From positions 558,001-622,000 of the forward strand of contig NZ_QGNY01000002.1 of NCBI RefSeq assembly GCF_003173575.1: 64,000 nt of DNA. Direction: 5' to 3'. The position numbers and the translations under genes were made by a program. The stretch is from Pedobacter paludis (GTDB taxonomy: Bacteria > Bacteroidota > Bacteroidia > Sphingobacteriales > Sphingobacteriaceae). Under the pieces are notes generated by a model. It was not told where the DNA came from, made no database searches, and worked only from the letters and a program-made list of their open reading frames with translations. Numbering within the stretch: position 1 is the first letter of the stretch; each line of letters starts with the position of its first letter. Of this stretch, positions 23,404-30,855 are shown piece by piece.

Positions 23404-23486
23404 CCCTCGCTGGCGCACGCTTGTCGCGTGCGTAGAATTGCAAATTTATACTTAATGCACACGCCACATGCGTGCGCTAGCAAGGG
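23404..23486. repeat. Palindromic element (GGCGCACGC family), first copy
   Basis: CCCTCGCTGGCGCACGC at 23404 pairs with GCGTGCGCTAGCAAGGG at the right end, and inner GCGTGCG/CACACGC segments add a second stem. It lies between the candidate immunity gene and the TGA-interrupted lipoprotein frame. Confidence 0.7.
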
Positions 23487-23517
23487 CATATGGTGGAGTA
23501 ATACAATAACAAAAGAA

Positions 23518-23943
23518 ATGGAAGAGTTTATTATAGAAAAAATTAGACAAATATTCATCGTTCTAATGATTTGCATAGTGATGTCATGCAAAACTTATGA
23601 TGAATGCAAAATTCCTCAAAAGATAATATTTGAGAGTTCAAAGTATATAGTTAGTAAATACAAATGAAATATTTCTAATGATATATACATTATTGGAAAT
23701 GGAGTTACAGGTAGCATAGATCCTTTTAAAATAGCAGAATTTAATTTTGAAACATTAAATCAACCAAATTCAGCTCAAACGGATATGTCATCTATAGAGT
23801 TTTATAAATTTAATAGAATAACAAATGGGGATATTGAAGTTGAACTTTTATTACTTCCAAGAAAGCAATATATAAAACTTTATTTCACAAAATCTAGAGA
23901 TAAAAAATGGATTTGTACTGACGATGTTGTTTGGCAGAACTAA
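23518..23943 (+). pseudogene. Small lipoprotein gene interrupted by one in-frame TGA
   Basis: An ATG at 23518 opens a frame whose signal ends FIVLMICIVMSCKTYDE (a lipobox-like Cys about residue 24). It stops at TGA 23665-23667 after 49 codons. The same frame then continues without another stop for 91 codons to TAA at 23941-23943, reading like a real protein (NISNDIYIIGNGVTG ..., IEVELLLLPRKQYIKLYF, KKWICTDDVVWQN). A single nonsense change, a sequencing error, or two separate products could explain it; a point-mutated gene is the simplest. It follows the toxin/immunity pair, in very AT-rich DNA, and is bracketed by two GGCGCACGC palindromes. It may be a second immunity-type lipoprotein of the cassette. 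The family was not recognised. Confidence 0.65.
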
Positions 23944-23948
23944 ATATT

Positions 23949-24033
23949 TCCCTCGTTGGCCCCATTGCTGGCGCACGCGTGTCGCGTGTGAAAATTGCAC
24001 AGTTTTATGCTTATTTAATGCACACGCCACACC
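23949..24033. repeat. Palindromic element (GGCGCACGC family), second copy
   Basis: CCCTCGTTGGC at 23950 and TTGCTGGCGCACGCGTGTCG at 23965 share the sequence of the 23404 element, including GCACACGCCACA to the right. The far right arm is degenerate. The remaining bases to 24256 are AT-rich leader of the kinase gene with no gene seen. Confidence 0.6.
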
Positions 24034-24256
24034 AAAAAATAGAGCCAAAACTTTAAGATTAACAATTCTGCATTTTGCTTTCCAGTTCCTACAAGTGATT
24101 GGTTAAAACCTATTAACCCTTCATTAACGGGCAATAATCGTTGTTAAAATATGTTAAAAACAAGCAGTTAACTCAGCTTATAAGTATTTTTGATAGCTAA
24201 GTTGTTTTTTACGATTATACCCTTATCGTTTTTGAAGCAATGAATTACTTGGATTA

Positions 24257-26077
24257 ATGAAAAAAGGAAGTTTTTGGATTATTACCGTTTTAATGACGGT
24301 GGCTTTACTTGGTGTATTTGTAATGCAATTGTATTACATCAGGGAGTCTTATAATCTAAAATCTCAGCTTTTTGATGAGCAGGTAAACCAAACCTTAAGC
24401 AATGTTGTTAGCAAGGTGCAGAGGCGGAATGCCGCAGATCACATCAATAAAAAAGATGCCGAAAATAAACTGCAACAACTTCAAAACTTAAGGCAACGAG
24501 CATTAGATATAAAGGATTTAAAACTACAATATACCCAAGAATCCGAAATCAGACAGGTTGAACGCGAAAATCAGATAGAAAATTATCTTAATCAACAAGA
24601 TAGTATCATTCGTGTAGAATACCGTTCGCCAAATGTTATTACTGAAAAAGAGTATGCTTCTTTATCCTCAAGAAACGGGGATAAGGTAGATTTACAAATG
24701 GATGCATTTATCGATATGAAAAGCCTTGTGTTAAAAGGCTACAGCATGCGTACAAGGCCATTTATATTATCGCCAAAAACATACGAATTTAAAAGTCTGC
24801 AAAGTTTGCCCGATACACTAAGATATCTGGTTTTTGATCCTAGAAATGGTAATCCTGGTTTTGCCAGTGTAGCGAAAATTCCAAATGATTTAGAGAAAAA
24901 ATTTAAGCGTGAGGATGACATTGCTAAAAAGAAACTCGATCTAAAAATCGCGGCTCTGGGTAAAGATACCACTCCATATACCAGCTCGCGTTTGTTGGAG
25001 GATGTCGCCAAGGAAATGAAGGAAGGCAATGTTCCAATTTATAAAAGAATCAATTACAATGCTTTAGGTTCTTTACTTAAAACCGAACTGCTGGCGCATA
25101 ACATTACTCAAAAACCGGCATATAAAATTGCTTTGGCCAATAAAGATTCTGTATTGTTTATCGAAGCCAGCAATACCAAAGAAGAGTTTTTGCCAAAAAA
25201 CACCTACAAGGTTCCAATTTTTGGAAACGATTTATTTCGCGATCCAGGAACTTTAATTGTAAGTTTTCCAGATAAAAATGCGGCCATTATATCTAATTTG
25301 GGTGCTACATTGGGTTCTTCCGTTGGGCTTCTTCTTGTGCTTGTTTTCATATTCTCTTATACCCTTTATGCCATTTTAAAGCAGAAGAAATTATCTGAGA
25401 TGAAAACGGATTTTATTAATAATATGACACACGAGTTTAAAACTCCAGTGGCCACTATTATGATTGCAAGCGAAGCGCTTAAAGACCCGGAAGTAACAGA
25501 AGATAAAGCCCGGTTGAAGCGCTTGGCAGGCATTATCTATGATGAAAACGTGCGTTTGGGAAATCATATCGAACGTGTTTTAAGCATTGCCCGTTTAGAA
25601 AAAAATGAGCTCAAAATGGAAAACAGTGAGGTAGATATGAACGATCTGATCTTAATTGTTTTGGACAGCATGAGTCTACAGCTTCAGAAAAGAAATGCCA
25701 TTTTAACTGTAAATACGGATGCTGAAAATGCAATCATTTATGGCGATGAGCTACATTTATCAAATGTGCTGTACAACTTAATTGATAACGCAAATAAGTA
25801 TAGCACAGACACACCGGATATAACCATTACAACAAGAAATACAGCTAAGAACTTAATTATCGAAATTTCGGATAAAGGAATTGGGATGACGAAAGAACAT
25901 TCGAAAAGAATTTTCGATCAGTTTTACCGTGTTCCAACTGGAAATTTGCACGATGTTAAGGGCTTTGGACTCGGGCTAAATTACGTTCAAGATATTATCA
26001 AACAACTGAATGGCAGCATTAAAGTAAGCAGCGAAAAAGATAAGGGAACAAAGTTCGAAATATCTTTACCTTTATAA
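24257..26077 (+). CDS. Sensor histidine kinase, RprX-like
   Basis: 606 residues. A membrane helix at about 7-27 and another at about 348-372 frame a periplasmic region of about 320 residues with a predicted coiled coil at its start (QLQNLRQRALDIKDLK). The cytosolic part has the H-box FINNMTHEFKTPVATIMIASEAL (His about residue 392), then the N box NVLYNLIDNANKYS and the G boxes EISDKGIGMTKEHSKRIFDQFYR and GFGLGLNYV. The KTDFINNMTHEFKTP form is typical of the Bacteroidota RprX group. The OmpR-type regulator follows 168 bp downstream, so this is a complete two-component system. Its signal is unknown. Confidence 0.92.
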   Translation: MKKGSFWIITVLMTVALLGVFVMQLYYIRESYNLKSQLFDEQVNQTLSNVVSKVQRRNAADHINKKDAENKLQQLQNLRQRALDIKDLKLQYTQESEIRQVERENQIENYLNQQDSIIRVEYRSPNVITEKEYASLSSRNGDKVDLQMDAFIDMKSLVLKGYSMRTRPFILSPKTYEFKSLQSLPDTLRYLVFDPRNGNPGFASVAKIPNDLEKKFKREDDIAKKKLDLKIAALGKDTTPYTSSRLLEDVAKEMKEGNVPIYKRINYNALGSLLKTELLAHNITQKPAYKIALANKDSVLFIEASNTKEEFLPKNTYKVPIFGNDLFRDPGTLIVSFPDKNAAIISNLGATLGSSVGLLLVLVFIFSYTLYAILKQKKLSEMKTDFINNMTHEFKTPVATIMIASEALKDPEVTEDKARLKRLAGIIYDENVRLGNHIERVLSIARLEKNELKMENSEVDMNDLILIVLDSMSLQLQKRNAILTVNTDAENAIIYGDELHLSNVLYNLIDNANKYSTDTPDITITTRNTAKNLIIEISDKGIGMTKEHSKRIFDQFYRVPTGNLHDVKGFGLGLNYVQDIIKQLNGSIKVSSEKDKGTKFEISLPL

Positions 26078-26245
26078 ACCGATGAACCATCGGCACAAAA
26101 GGTTGCTTTATCGATACATTCTGATTTTGCACATATAAAATAGTTAATATAGTGGCTTAATAACTTATTATCCATAAATTCTATCGTTATGCAGAATCAA
26201 ACTTTAAGTGTAAGCCATGGTGTATACGTGAATAAATTAAAGAAA

Positions 26246-26941
26246 ATGAAAAAATTACTTCTGGTAGAGGACGATCCTAATTTAGGTTTATTGTTGCAAG
26301 ATTACTTGCAGTTAAAAGGTAAGTTCGATGTGGTTCTGTGTACCGATGGAGATGAAGGATTAAAGGCTTTTAATAAGCAAAACTTCGACCTTTGCATTCT
26401 GGATGTAATGATGCCTAAAAAAGATGGTTTTACATTAGGAAAAGACATCAGAAAAGTAAATGCTCACGTTCCGATCATTTTTGCAACGGCAAAAACCATG
26501 CTCGAAGATAAATCTGCCGCCTATGATTTAGGGGGTGATGATTATATAACAAAACCTTTCCGTATAGAAGAACTTTTATTGCGTATTAACGCGATGTTTA
26601 AACGGGTTTCTAATAAAGCCGATGGTGGCGAAGAAGCGACAGAAACACACTTCTCTATCGGCAAATACGATTTCGATTATACTACACAAATTATCACATT
26701 TGCTGGTCAGCAACAAAAACTATCGACCAAAGAAGCAGAATTGTTGCGTTTGTTGTGCCTAAAGAAAAATACGGTTTTAACTAGAGAGGAAGCTTTGTTA
26801 AGCATCTGGCACGATGATAACTATTTTAACGGCAGAAGCATGGACGTTTTTTTAAGCAAGCTGCGCAAATATTTAAGAGAAGATCCTAGCGTGGAAATTA
26901 TTAACGTACACGGAAAAGGCTATAAACTTTTAGTGAGCTAA
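26246..26941 (+). CDS. OmpR-family response regulator, RprY-like
   Basis: 231 residues from ATG 26246, which gives the normal receiver start KKLLLVEDDPNLG; an ATG at 26189 would add 19 unrelated residues. The receiver has acidic pocket Asp9/Asp10 and phospho-acceptor Asp53 (CILDVMMPKKDG), then the conserved Thr/Ala (IIFATAK) and Lys (DDYITKPF). The winged-helix DNA-binding domain spans about 133-230 (LSTKEAELLRLLCLKKNTVLTREEAL, RSMDVFLSKLRKYLR, VHGKGYKL). It is the partner of the kinase at 24257. Confidence 0.94.
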   Translation: MKKLLLVEDDPNLGLLLQDYLQLKGKFDVVLCTDGDEGLKAFNKQNFDLCILDVMMPKKDGFTLGKDIRKVNAHVPIIFATAKTMLEDKSAAYDLGGDDYITKPFRIEELLLRINAMFKRVSNKADGGEEATETHFSIGKYDFDYTTQIITFAGQQQKLSTKEAELLRLLCLKKNTVLTREEALLSIWHDDNYFNGRSMDVFLSKLRKYLREDPSVEIINVHGKGYKLLVS

Positions 26942-26953
26942 AGAATAACGTTG

Positions 26954-26984
26954 AAAGGCTTGAATACGAACTATTCAGGCCTTT
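26954..26984. terminator. Bidirectional terminator between the response regulator and mqnD
   Basis: AAAGGCTTGAATA pairs with TATTCAGGCCTTT (one G-T pair) around a 5-nt loop, with a T run on the plus side and A run on the other. It serves convergent genes and touches the mqnD stop codon. Confidence 0.75.
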
Positions 26985-27832
26985 TAGATGTACAGATTCT
27001 TTTGAAGTGCAGGAATAATTCCTTTTTCTTGCGCCAGGTTAAACAAAGTATCAATTGCTTTTCTACCTTCCACCCCCAAATTAATACTGTATTTATTTAC
27101 GTAAAGTTCAATGTGTTTATACATAACGGCTTCGTCCATTGCCTGGGCATGTTCGCGTATAAATTCGATACCAGATTTTGGATGGGCAAAGGCATACTCT
27201 ACCGACTGACGGATTAGGCGATTAACCTTTAACTGAATTTCACGATGTAAATTTCTATTTATTACAATTCCACCAAGCGGAATGGCACAACCCGTTAATT
27301 TCTCCCAGTAATCGCCCAAATCAACAATTTTTGTTAAGCCTTTATCTTGATATGTAAATCTGTTTTCGTGAATAATTAATCCAAGATCTATTTTATCTTC
27401 AAGCAAAGCAGATTCAATCTCAGAAAAAACCAATTCCTGCTTATTCTGAAGTTGGGGATAAGCAATTCCAAGCAAGAAATTTGCTGTAGTGTATTTTCCT
27501 GGAATCCCAACTTTTAAATTGCTGGTGTCAGTTTTAAGTTTTTCCTCCAGACTTTCAGGCGAAAATTTATCGCTTATTAAAAGTGGGCCAACACCGAAAC
27601 CCAAAGCGCTTCCGGCATCTAATAGTGCATATTGATTTGCAACATATGCAAAAGCATGAAAACTTAATTTGGTAATATCAAGCTCGCCTTTTAAAGCTTT
27701 CTGGTTTAAGGTTTCAACATCATCAAATAATACCTCGAACTCTAAACCTTCTGTATCAATTTTATGGTGAATTAAAGCATCGAATATAAACGTATCGTTA
27801 GGGCAGGGCGAAAAACCGAGTGTAAGTTTCAT
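26984..27832 (-). CDS. mqnD: 1,4-dihydroxy-6-naphthoate synthase
   Basis: 282 residues, a cytosolic periplasmic-binding-protein-like fold. It opens MKLTLGFSPCPNDTFIFDALI, the MqnD signature. ELDITKLSFHAFAYV and the catalytic His block LGLIIHENRFTYQ (His155) follow. It converts cyclic dehypoxanthine futalosine to 1,4-dihydroxy-6-naphthoate in the futalosine route to menaquinone. Length is normal. It lies downstream of mqnB on the same strand with a gap of 116 bp, giving two steps of the pathway together. Confidence 0.94.
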   Translation of the reverse strand: MKLTLGFSPCPNDTFIFDALIHHKIDTEGLEFEVLFDDVETLNQKALKGELDITKLSFHAFAYVANQYALLDAGSALGFGVGPLLISDKFSPESLEEKLKTDTSNLKVGIPGKYTTANFLLGIAYPQLQNKQELVFSEIESALLEDKIDLGLIIHENRFTYQDKGLTKIVDLGDYWEKLTGCAIPLGGIVINRNLHREIQLKVNRLIRQSVEYAFAHPKSGIEFIREHAQAMDEAVMYKHIELYVNKYSINLGVEGRKAIDTLFNLAQEKGIIPALQKNLYI

Positions 27833-27948
27833 CTATTTATTTTTTGTTTTCAGTTGTTAGATGGAGCCTTTGACAATTAAATAATTATTTTAATTGTGTC
27901 GGGTTCATAAACCAAAATTAAGTACTGCAATAAATTACTTCGTCATAA

Positions 27949-28575
27949 TCAATTCATATCTCCAATAAAAGCAATCGCCCAGTCGTTTAAATTTTTAATG
28001 GCAAGGCCAATTTTCCATTTATCTTTATTTCTGGGTTCAACATAGTTGGAAATGCTTCTAACTTGCAAACAATCTATGTGTTCTTGCTTACATGCATAAA
28101 AAACCGCTGCGCCTTCCATGCTTTCGGTTACTGGATTTAATCTTTTTACAAGGGCATCAATACTTTTCTGGTTGCCACTAACGCAGTTTACGGTAACACT
28201 TTTTGCAACAGGTAAATCAATTCTGATGTTGGATTTTGAGTAAAAATGATTTTCGCCAAAGCCCAGGTCGGTGATGGTTAAAAATTGATCTCCATTTTCT
28301 GCACCGAGTTCTGCAAAAATATCTTCGGTAATGTTTAATAAGCTTCCAAGCGCTACGCTTCTATCAAAACTTCCGGCTATGCCAACATTTAAAACGAGAT
28401 TGTATTTTGAAGATTTAAGATACCGTCCTAAAGAATAAGCAGTTGCAACCATCCCTACGCCCGTAATTAACAAATCGAAATTTCTGGCCTCTATAAAATC
28501 TCCCTCCGGCAAATTAAAGTGCTGATAAAAGAAAGCAAGCTCGGCCTTTGTAGCAGCAACAACTAATGTTTTCAT
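27949..28575 (-). CDS. mqnB: Futalosine hydrolase
   Basis: 208 residues of the nucleoside phosphorylase/hydrolase fold. MKTLVVAATKAELAFF opens the protein, LLITGVGMVATAYSLGRYL and LVLNVGIAGSFDRSVALGS follow, and SMEGAAVFYACKQEHIDCLQVRSISNYVE holds the purine and ribose contacts (Glu in MEGAA). It removes hypoxanthine from futalosine. The adjacent mqnD gene supports this call over MTA/SAH nucleosidase. Confidence 0.92.
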   Translation of the reverse strand: MKTLVVAATKAELAFFYQHFNLPEGDFIEARNFDLLITGVGMVATAYSLGRYLKSSKYNLVLNVGIAGSFDRSVALGSLLNITEDIFAELGAENGDQFLTITDLGFGENHFYSKSNIRIDLPVAKSVTVNCVSGNQKSIDALVKRLNPVTESMEGAAVFYACKQEHIDCLQVRSISNYVEPRNKDKWKIGLAIKNLNDWAIAFIGDMN

Positions 28576-28637
28576 AGGGTAAAGATAAGTAAACAGAGCG
28601 ATTAGTTTTTCGTGCCGAGTCTTACATCCATCTTACA

Positions 28638-28667
28638 TTTTACATCATCCATTTTTACGTATATTTG
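28638..28667 (+). promoter_or_regulatory. Promoter of the PTPS-folE genes
   Basis: TATATTTG at 28660-28667 is a perfect TAnnTTTG -7 box; the -33 position holds only TTT. Predicted transcription start is about 10 bp before the ATG at 28685. Confidence 0.45.
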
Positions 28668-28684
28668 CCTTTTATTTTTTTATA

Positions 28685-29095
28685 ATGATTTATATAACTA
28701 GAAAAGCATCCTTTAATGCAGCGCATAAACTCGCTCGTACCGATTGGGATGATGATAAAAATACTGAGGTTTATGGCAAATGTGCTAATCCAAATTGGCA
28801 CGGTCATAATTATTGGTTATATGTTACCGTAAAAGGCGAGATTAATCCAGAAACGGGTTTCCTTGTTGATTTAAAGTGGCTTAAGGATGTTATGAATACT
28901 TATGTTGTAGATCTTGTTGACCACAAAAACTTAAATCTGGATGTTGATTTTATGAGAGGTAAACTGGCATCAACAGAAAACTTGGCCATAGCAGTTTGGG
29001 AGCAACTTTTAGCACCAATTGCCGAAAGTGGAGCAACTTTGCACTCGGTTAAAATTTACGAAACCGAAAATAATTACGTAGAATACTTTGGCTAA
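28685..29095 (+). CDS. 6-pyruvoyl/6-carboxy-tetrahydropterin synthase (PTPS/QueD family)
   Basis: 136 residues. Zinc ligands His14 (FNAAHKL), His39 and His41 (HGHNY) and the catalytic Cys33 are present. The spacing is GKCANPNWHGHNY, i.e. Cys-x5-HGH as in animal-type PTPS rather than the Cys-x3-HGH of classic QueD. The C-terminal Glu lies in YETENNYVEY, again close to the eukaryote-like form. It acts on 7,8-dihydroneopterin triphosphate. The folE gene, which makes that substrate, starts 6 bp after the stop. Its job could be queuosine precursor or a reduced pterin; the sequence does not decide. Confidence 0.9.
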   Translation: MIYITRKASFNAAHKLARTDWDDDKNTEVYGKCANPNWHGHNYWLYVTVKGEINPETGFLVDLKWLKDVMNTYVVDLVDHKNLNLDVDFMRGKLASTENLAIAVWEQLLAPIAESGATLHSVKIYETENNYVEYFG

Positions 29096-29101
29096 ACTTA
29101 A

Positions 29102-29734
29102 ATGGAAAAAGACTATTTAAAAGGAGAATCGAGAGACGGGTATGTAAAAATCGACCGTTATAACGAATCAAAAATTGAGGCTGTAGCCACACATTATAAA
29201 GATATTCTTGGTCAATTGGGTGAAGACCCTGAACGCGAAGGATTGTTGAAAACCCCAGAGCGTGTGGCCAAAGCTTTGCAATATCTAACTCATGGCTACG
29301 ACTTAAAACCTGATGAGATTTTAAAATCGGCCATGTTTGAAGAAGACTACAGCCAAATGGTTGTGGTTAAGGATATTGAAGTTTACTCGATGTGCGAGCA
29401 CCACATGTTGCCATTTTTTGGGAAAGCGCACATTGCGTACATTCCAAATGGACATATTGTTGGATTGAGCAAAATTCCACGAGTGGTTGATGCCTTTGCC
29501 CGTAGATTACAGGTGCAAGAACGCTTAACCAACGAAATTAGAGATTGTATTCAAAATACTTTAAGCCCTATGGGGGTGGCTGTAGTTATGGAATGCAGAC
29601 ACTTATGCATGGCTATGCGTGGTGTTCAAAAACAAAACTCGGTTACCACAACATCGGCTTTTACCGGAACTTTTTTAAGTAACGATAAAACAAGAGCAGA
29701 ATTTTTAAGGTTAATAACTGCGAGTTTAGATTAA
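29102..29734 (+). CDS. folE: GTP cyclohydrolase I
   Basis: 210 residues. The enzyme turns GTP into 7,8-dihydroneopterin triphosphate. Visible are [19 protein letters not shown], the zinc motif [20 protein letters not shown] (Cys and His), [23 protein letters not shown], and the second zinc Cys in [18 protein letters not shown]. All catalytic residues of type IA enzymes are in place. It lies 6 bp downstream of the PTPS gene, and a palindromic CCCCCAACCTCTAAAGAGG-like stretch follows (29735-29818) before fabD. Confidence 0.96.
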   Translation: MEKDYLKGESRDGYVKIDRYNESKIEAVATHYKDILGQLGEDPEREGLLKTPERVAKALQYLTHGYDLKPDEILKSAMFEEDYSQMVVVKDIEVYSMCEHHMLPFFGKAHIAYIPNGHIVGLSKIPRVVDAFARRLQVQERLTNEIRDCIQNTLSPMGVAVVMECRHLCMAMRGVQKQNSVTTTSAFTGTFLSNDKTRAEFLRLITASLD

Positions 29735-29819
29735 CCCCCCAACCTCTAAAGAGGAACTTGGGCATTATAATTAATTTTTAAAACGAAATATTAAATTTCC
29801 CCCTTAGGGGATTAAGGGT

Positions 29820-30701
29820 ATGAAGGCATATATTTTTCCCGGACAGGGAGCACAATTCGTTGGCATGGGTAAAGATCTTTACGAAAACCCATTGGCTAAA
29901 GAATTATTTGAAAAGGCAAATGAAATTATCGGTTTCCGCATCAGCGATATTATGTTCGCTGGAACGGATGAAGAACTTAAACAAACTAACGTAACACAAC
30001 CCGCAATTTTTTTGCATTCGGTTATTTTAGCTAAAGTTTTGGGCGATGATTTTAAGCCGGATATGGTAGCTGGCCATTCATTGGGCGAATTTTCTGCACT
30101 TGTATCTGCAAATGCACTAAGTTTCGAAGATGGCTTAAAATTAGTTATTGCACGTGCAAATGCGATGCAAAAAGCCTGTGAGGCGCAACCATCAACTATG
30201 GCGGCAATTTTAGGCTTGGCAGATGATGTAGTAGAGAAAATCTGTTCAGAAATTGATGCCGTTGTTGTGCCTGCAAATTATAACTGCCCGGGGCAATTGG
30301 TTATTTCTGGTAGTATAGAAGGGATTGATTTAGCTTGTGCAAAGTTAACAGAGGCTGGGGCAAAAAGAGCTTTAAAACTAAATGTTGGTGGTGCTTTTCA
30401 CTCCCCGCTAATGGAGCCAGCTAAAATAGAATTACAGGCAGCAATTGAAAATACAGATATTTCTGAACCCATTTGCCCAGTTTATCAAAATGTTGATGCC
30501 AAAGCGTATACTGATCCAGCTCAAATAAAAGAGAATTTAATTAAACAATTAACTGGAGCCGTACGTTGGACACAAACCGTAGAAAACATGCTTGCAGGTG
30601 GCGCTACAGAATTTGTAGAAGTTGGTCCTGGTAATGTTTTGCAAGGCTTGGTTAAAAAAGTTAGTCGCGAGGTGCAAACCAGTAGCGCAACAATAGCCTA
30701 A
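29820..30701 (+). CDS. fabD: Malonyl-CoA:ACP transacylase
   Basis: 293 residues. It moves malonyl from CoA to acyl carrier protein for fatty acid synthesis. FPGQGAQFVGMGKDL opens the protein, the nucleophile Ser87 sits in GHSLGEFSALV, and the Arg (VIARANAMQ), catalytic His (GGAFHSPLM) and EVGPGNVLQGL motifs are all present. The length is close to the 300 or so usual for FabD. It is a single gene here; a candidate structured RNA begins 16 bp after the stop. Confidence 0.95.
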   Translation: MKAYIFPGQGAQFVGMGKDLYENPLAKELFEKANEIIGFRISDIMFAGTDEELKQTNVTQPAIFLHSVILAKVLGDDFKPDMVAGHSLGEFSALVSANALSFEDGLKLVIARANAMQKACEAQPSTMAAILGLADDVVEKICSEIDAVVVPANYNCPGQLVISGSIEGIDLACAKLTEAGAKRALKLNVGGAFHSPLMEPAKIELQAAIENTDISEPICPVYQNVDAKAYTDPAQIKENLIKQLTGAVRWTQTVENMLAGGATEFVEVGPGNVLQGLVKKVSREVQTSSATIA

Positions 30702-30716
30702 AATAATATTTTTTTG

Positions 30717-30824
30717 AAAGGGTGTTCCAGAGGCACTCGTCTAGCATTTCTTAAGTTAAGCATAGTTTTTGCGCATATAACTTTACAATAGAGGACGAGC
30801 TGTACCAACGAACACCTTTTTTAT
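30717..30824 (+). ncRNA. Candidate structured RNA, 6S-like long irregular hairpin
   Basis: Three nested helices can be drawn. GGTGTTC (30721-30727) pairs with GAACACC (30810-30816), CTCGTC (30736-30741) with GACGAG (30794-30799), and AAGTTA (30753-30758) with TAACTT (30778-30783). They are separated by internal loops, and the outer stem is followed directly by a T run (30817-30822). A long rod with a wide central bubble and a terminator-like end is the shape of 6S RNA, but no family match was run. It could instead be an elaborate terminator or 5' leader. The strand was chosen from the T run. Confidence 0.45.
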
Positions 30825-30855
30825 TTATCTATATTTAATATCTTTATCAAAATCG

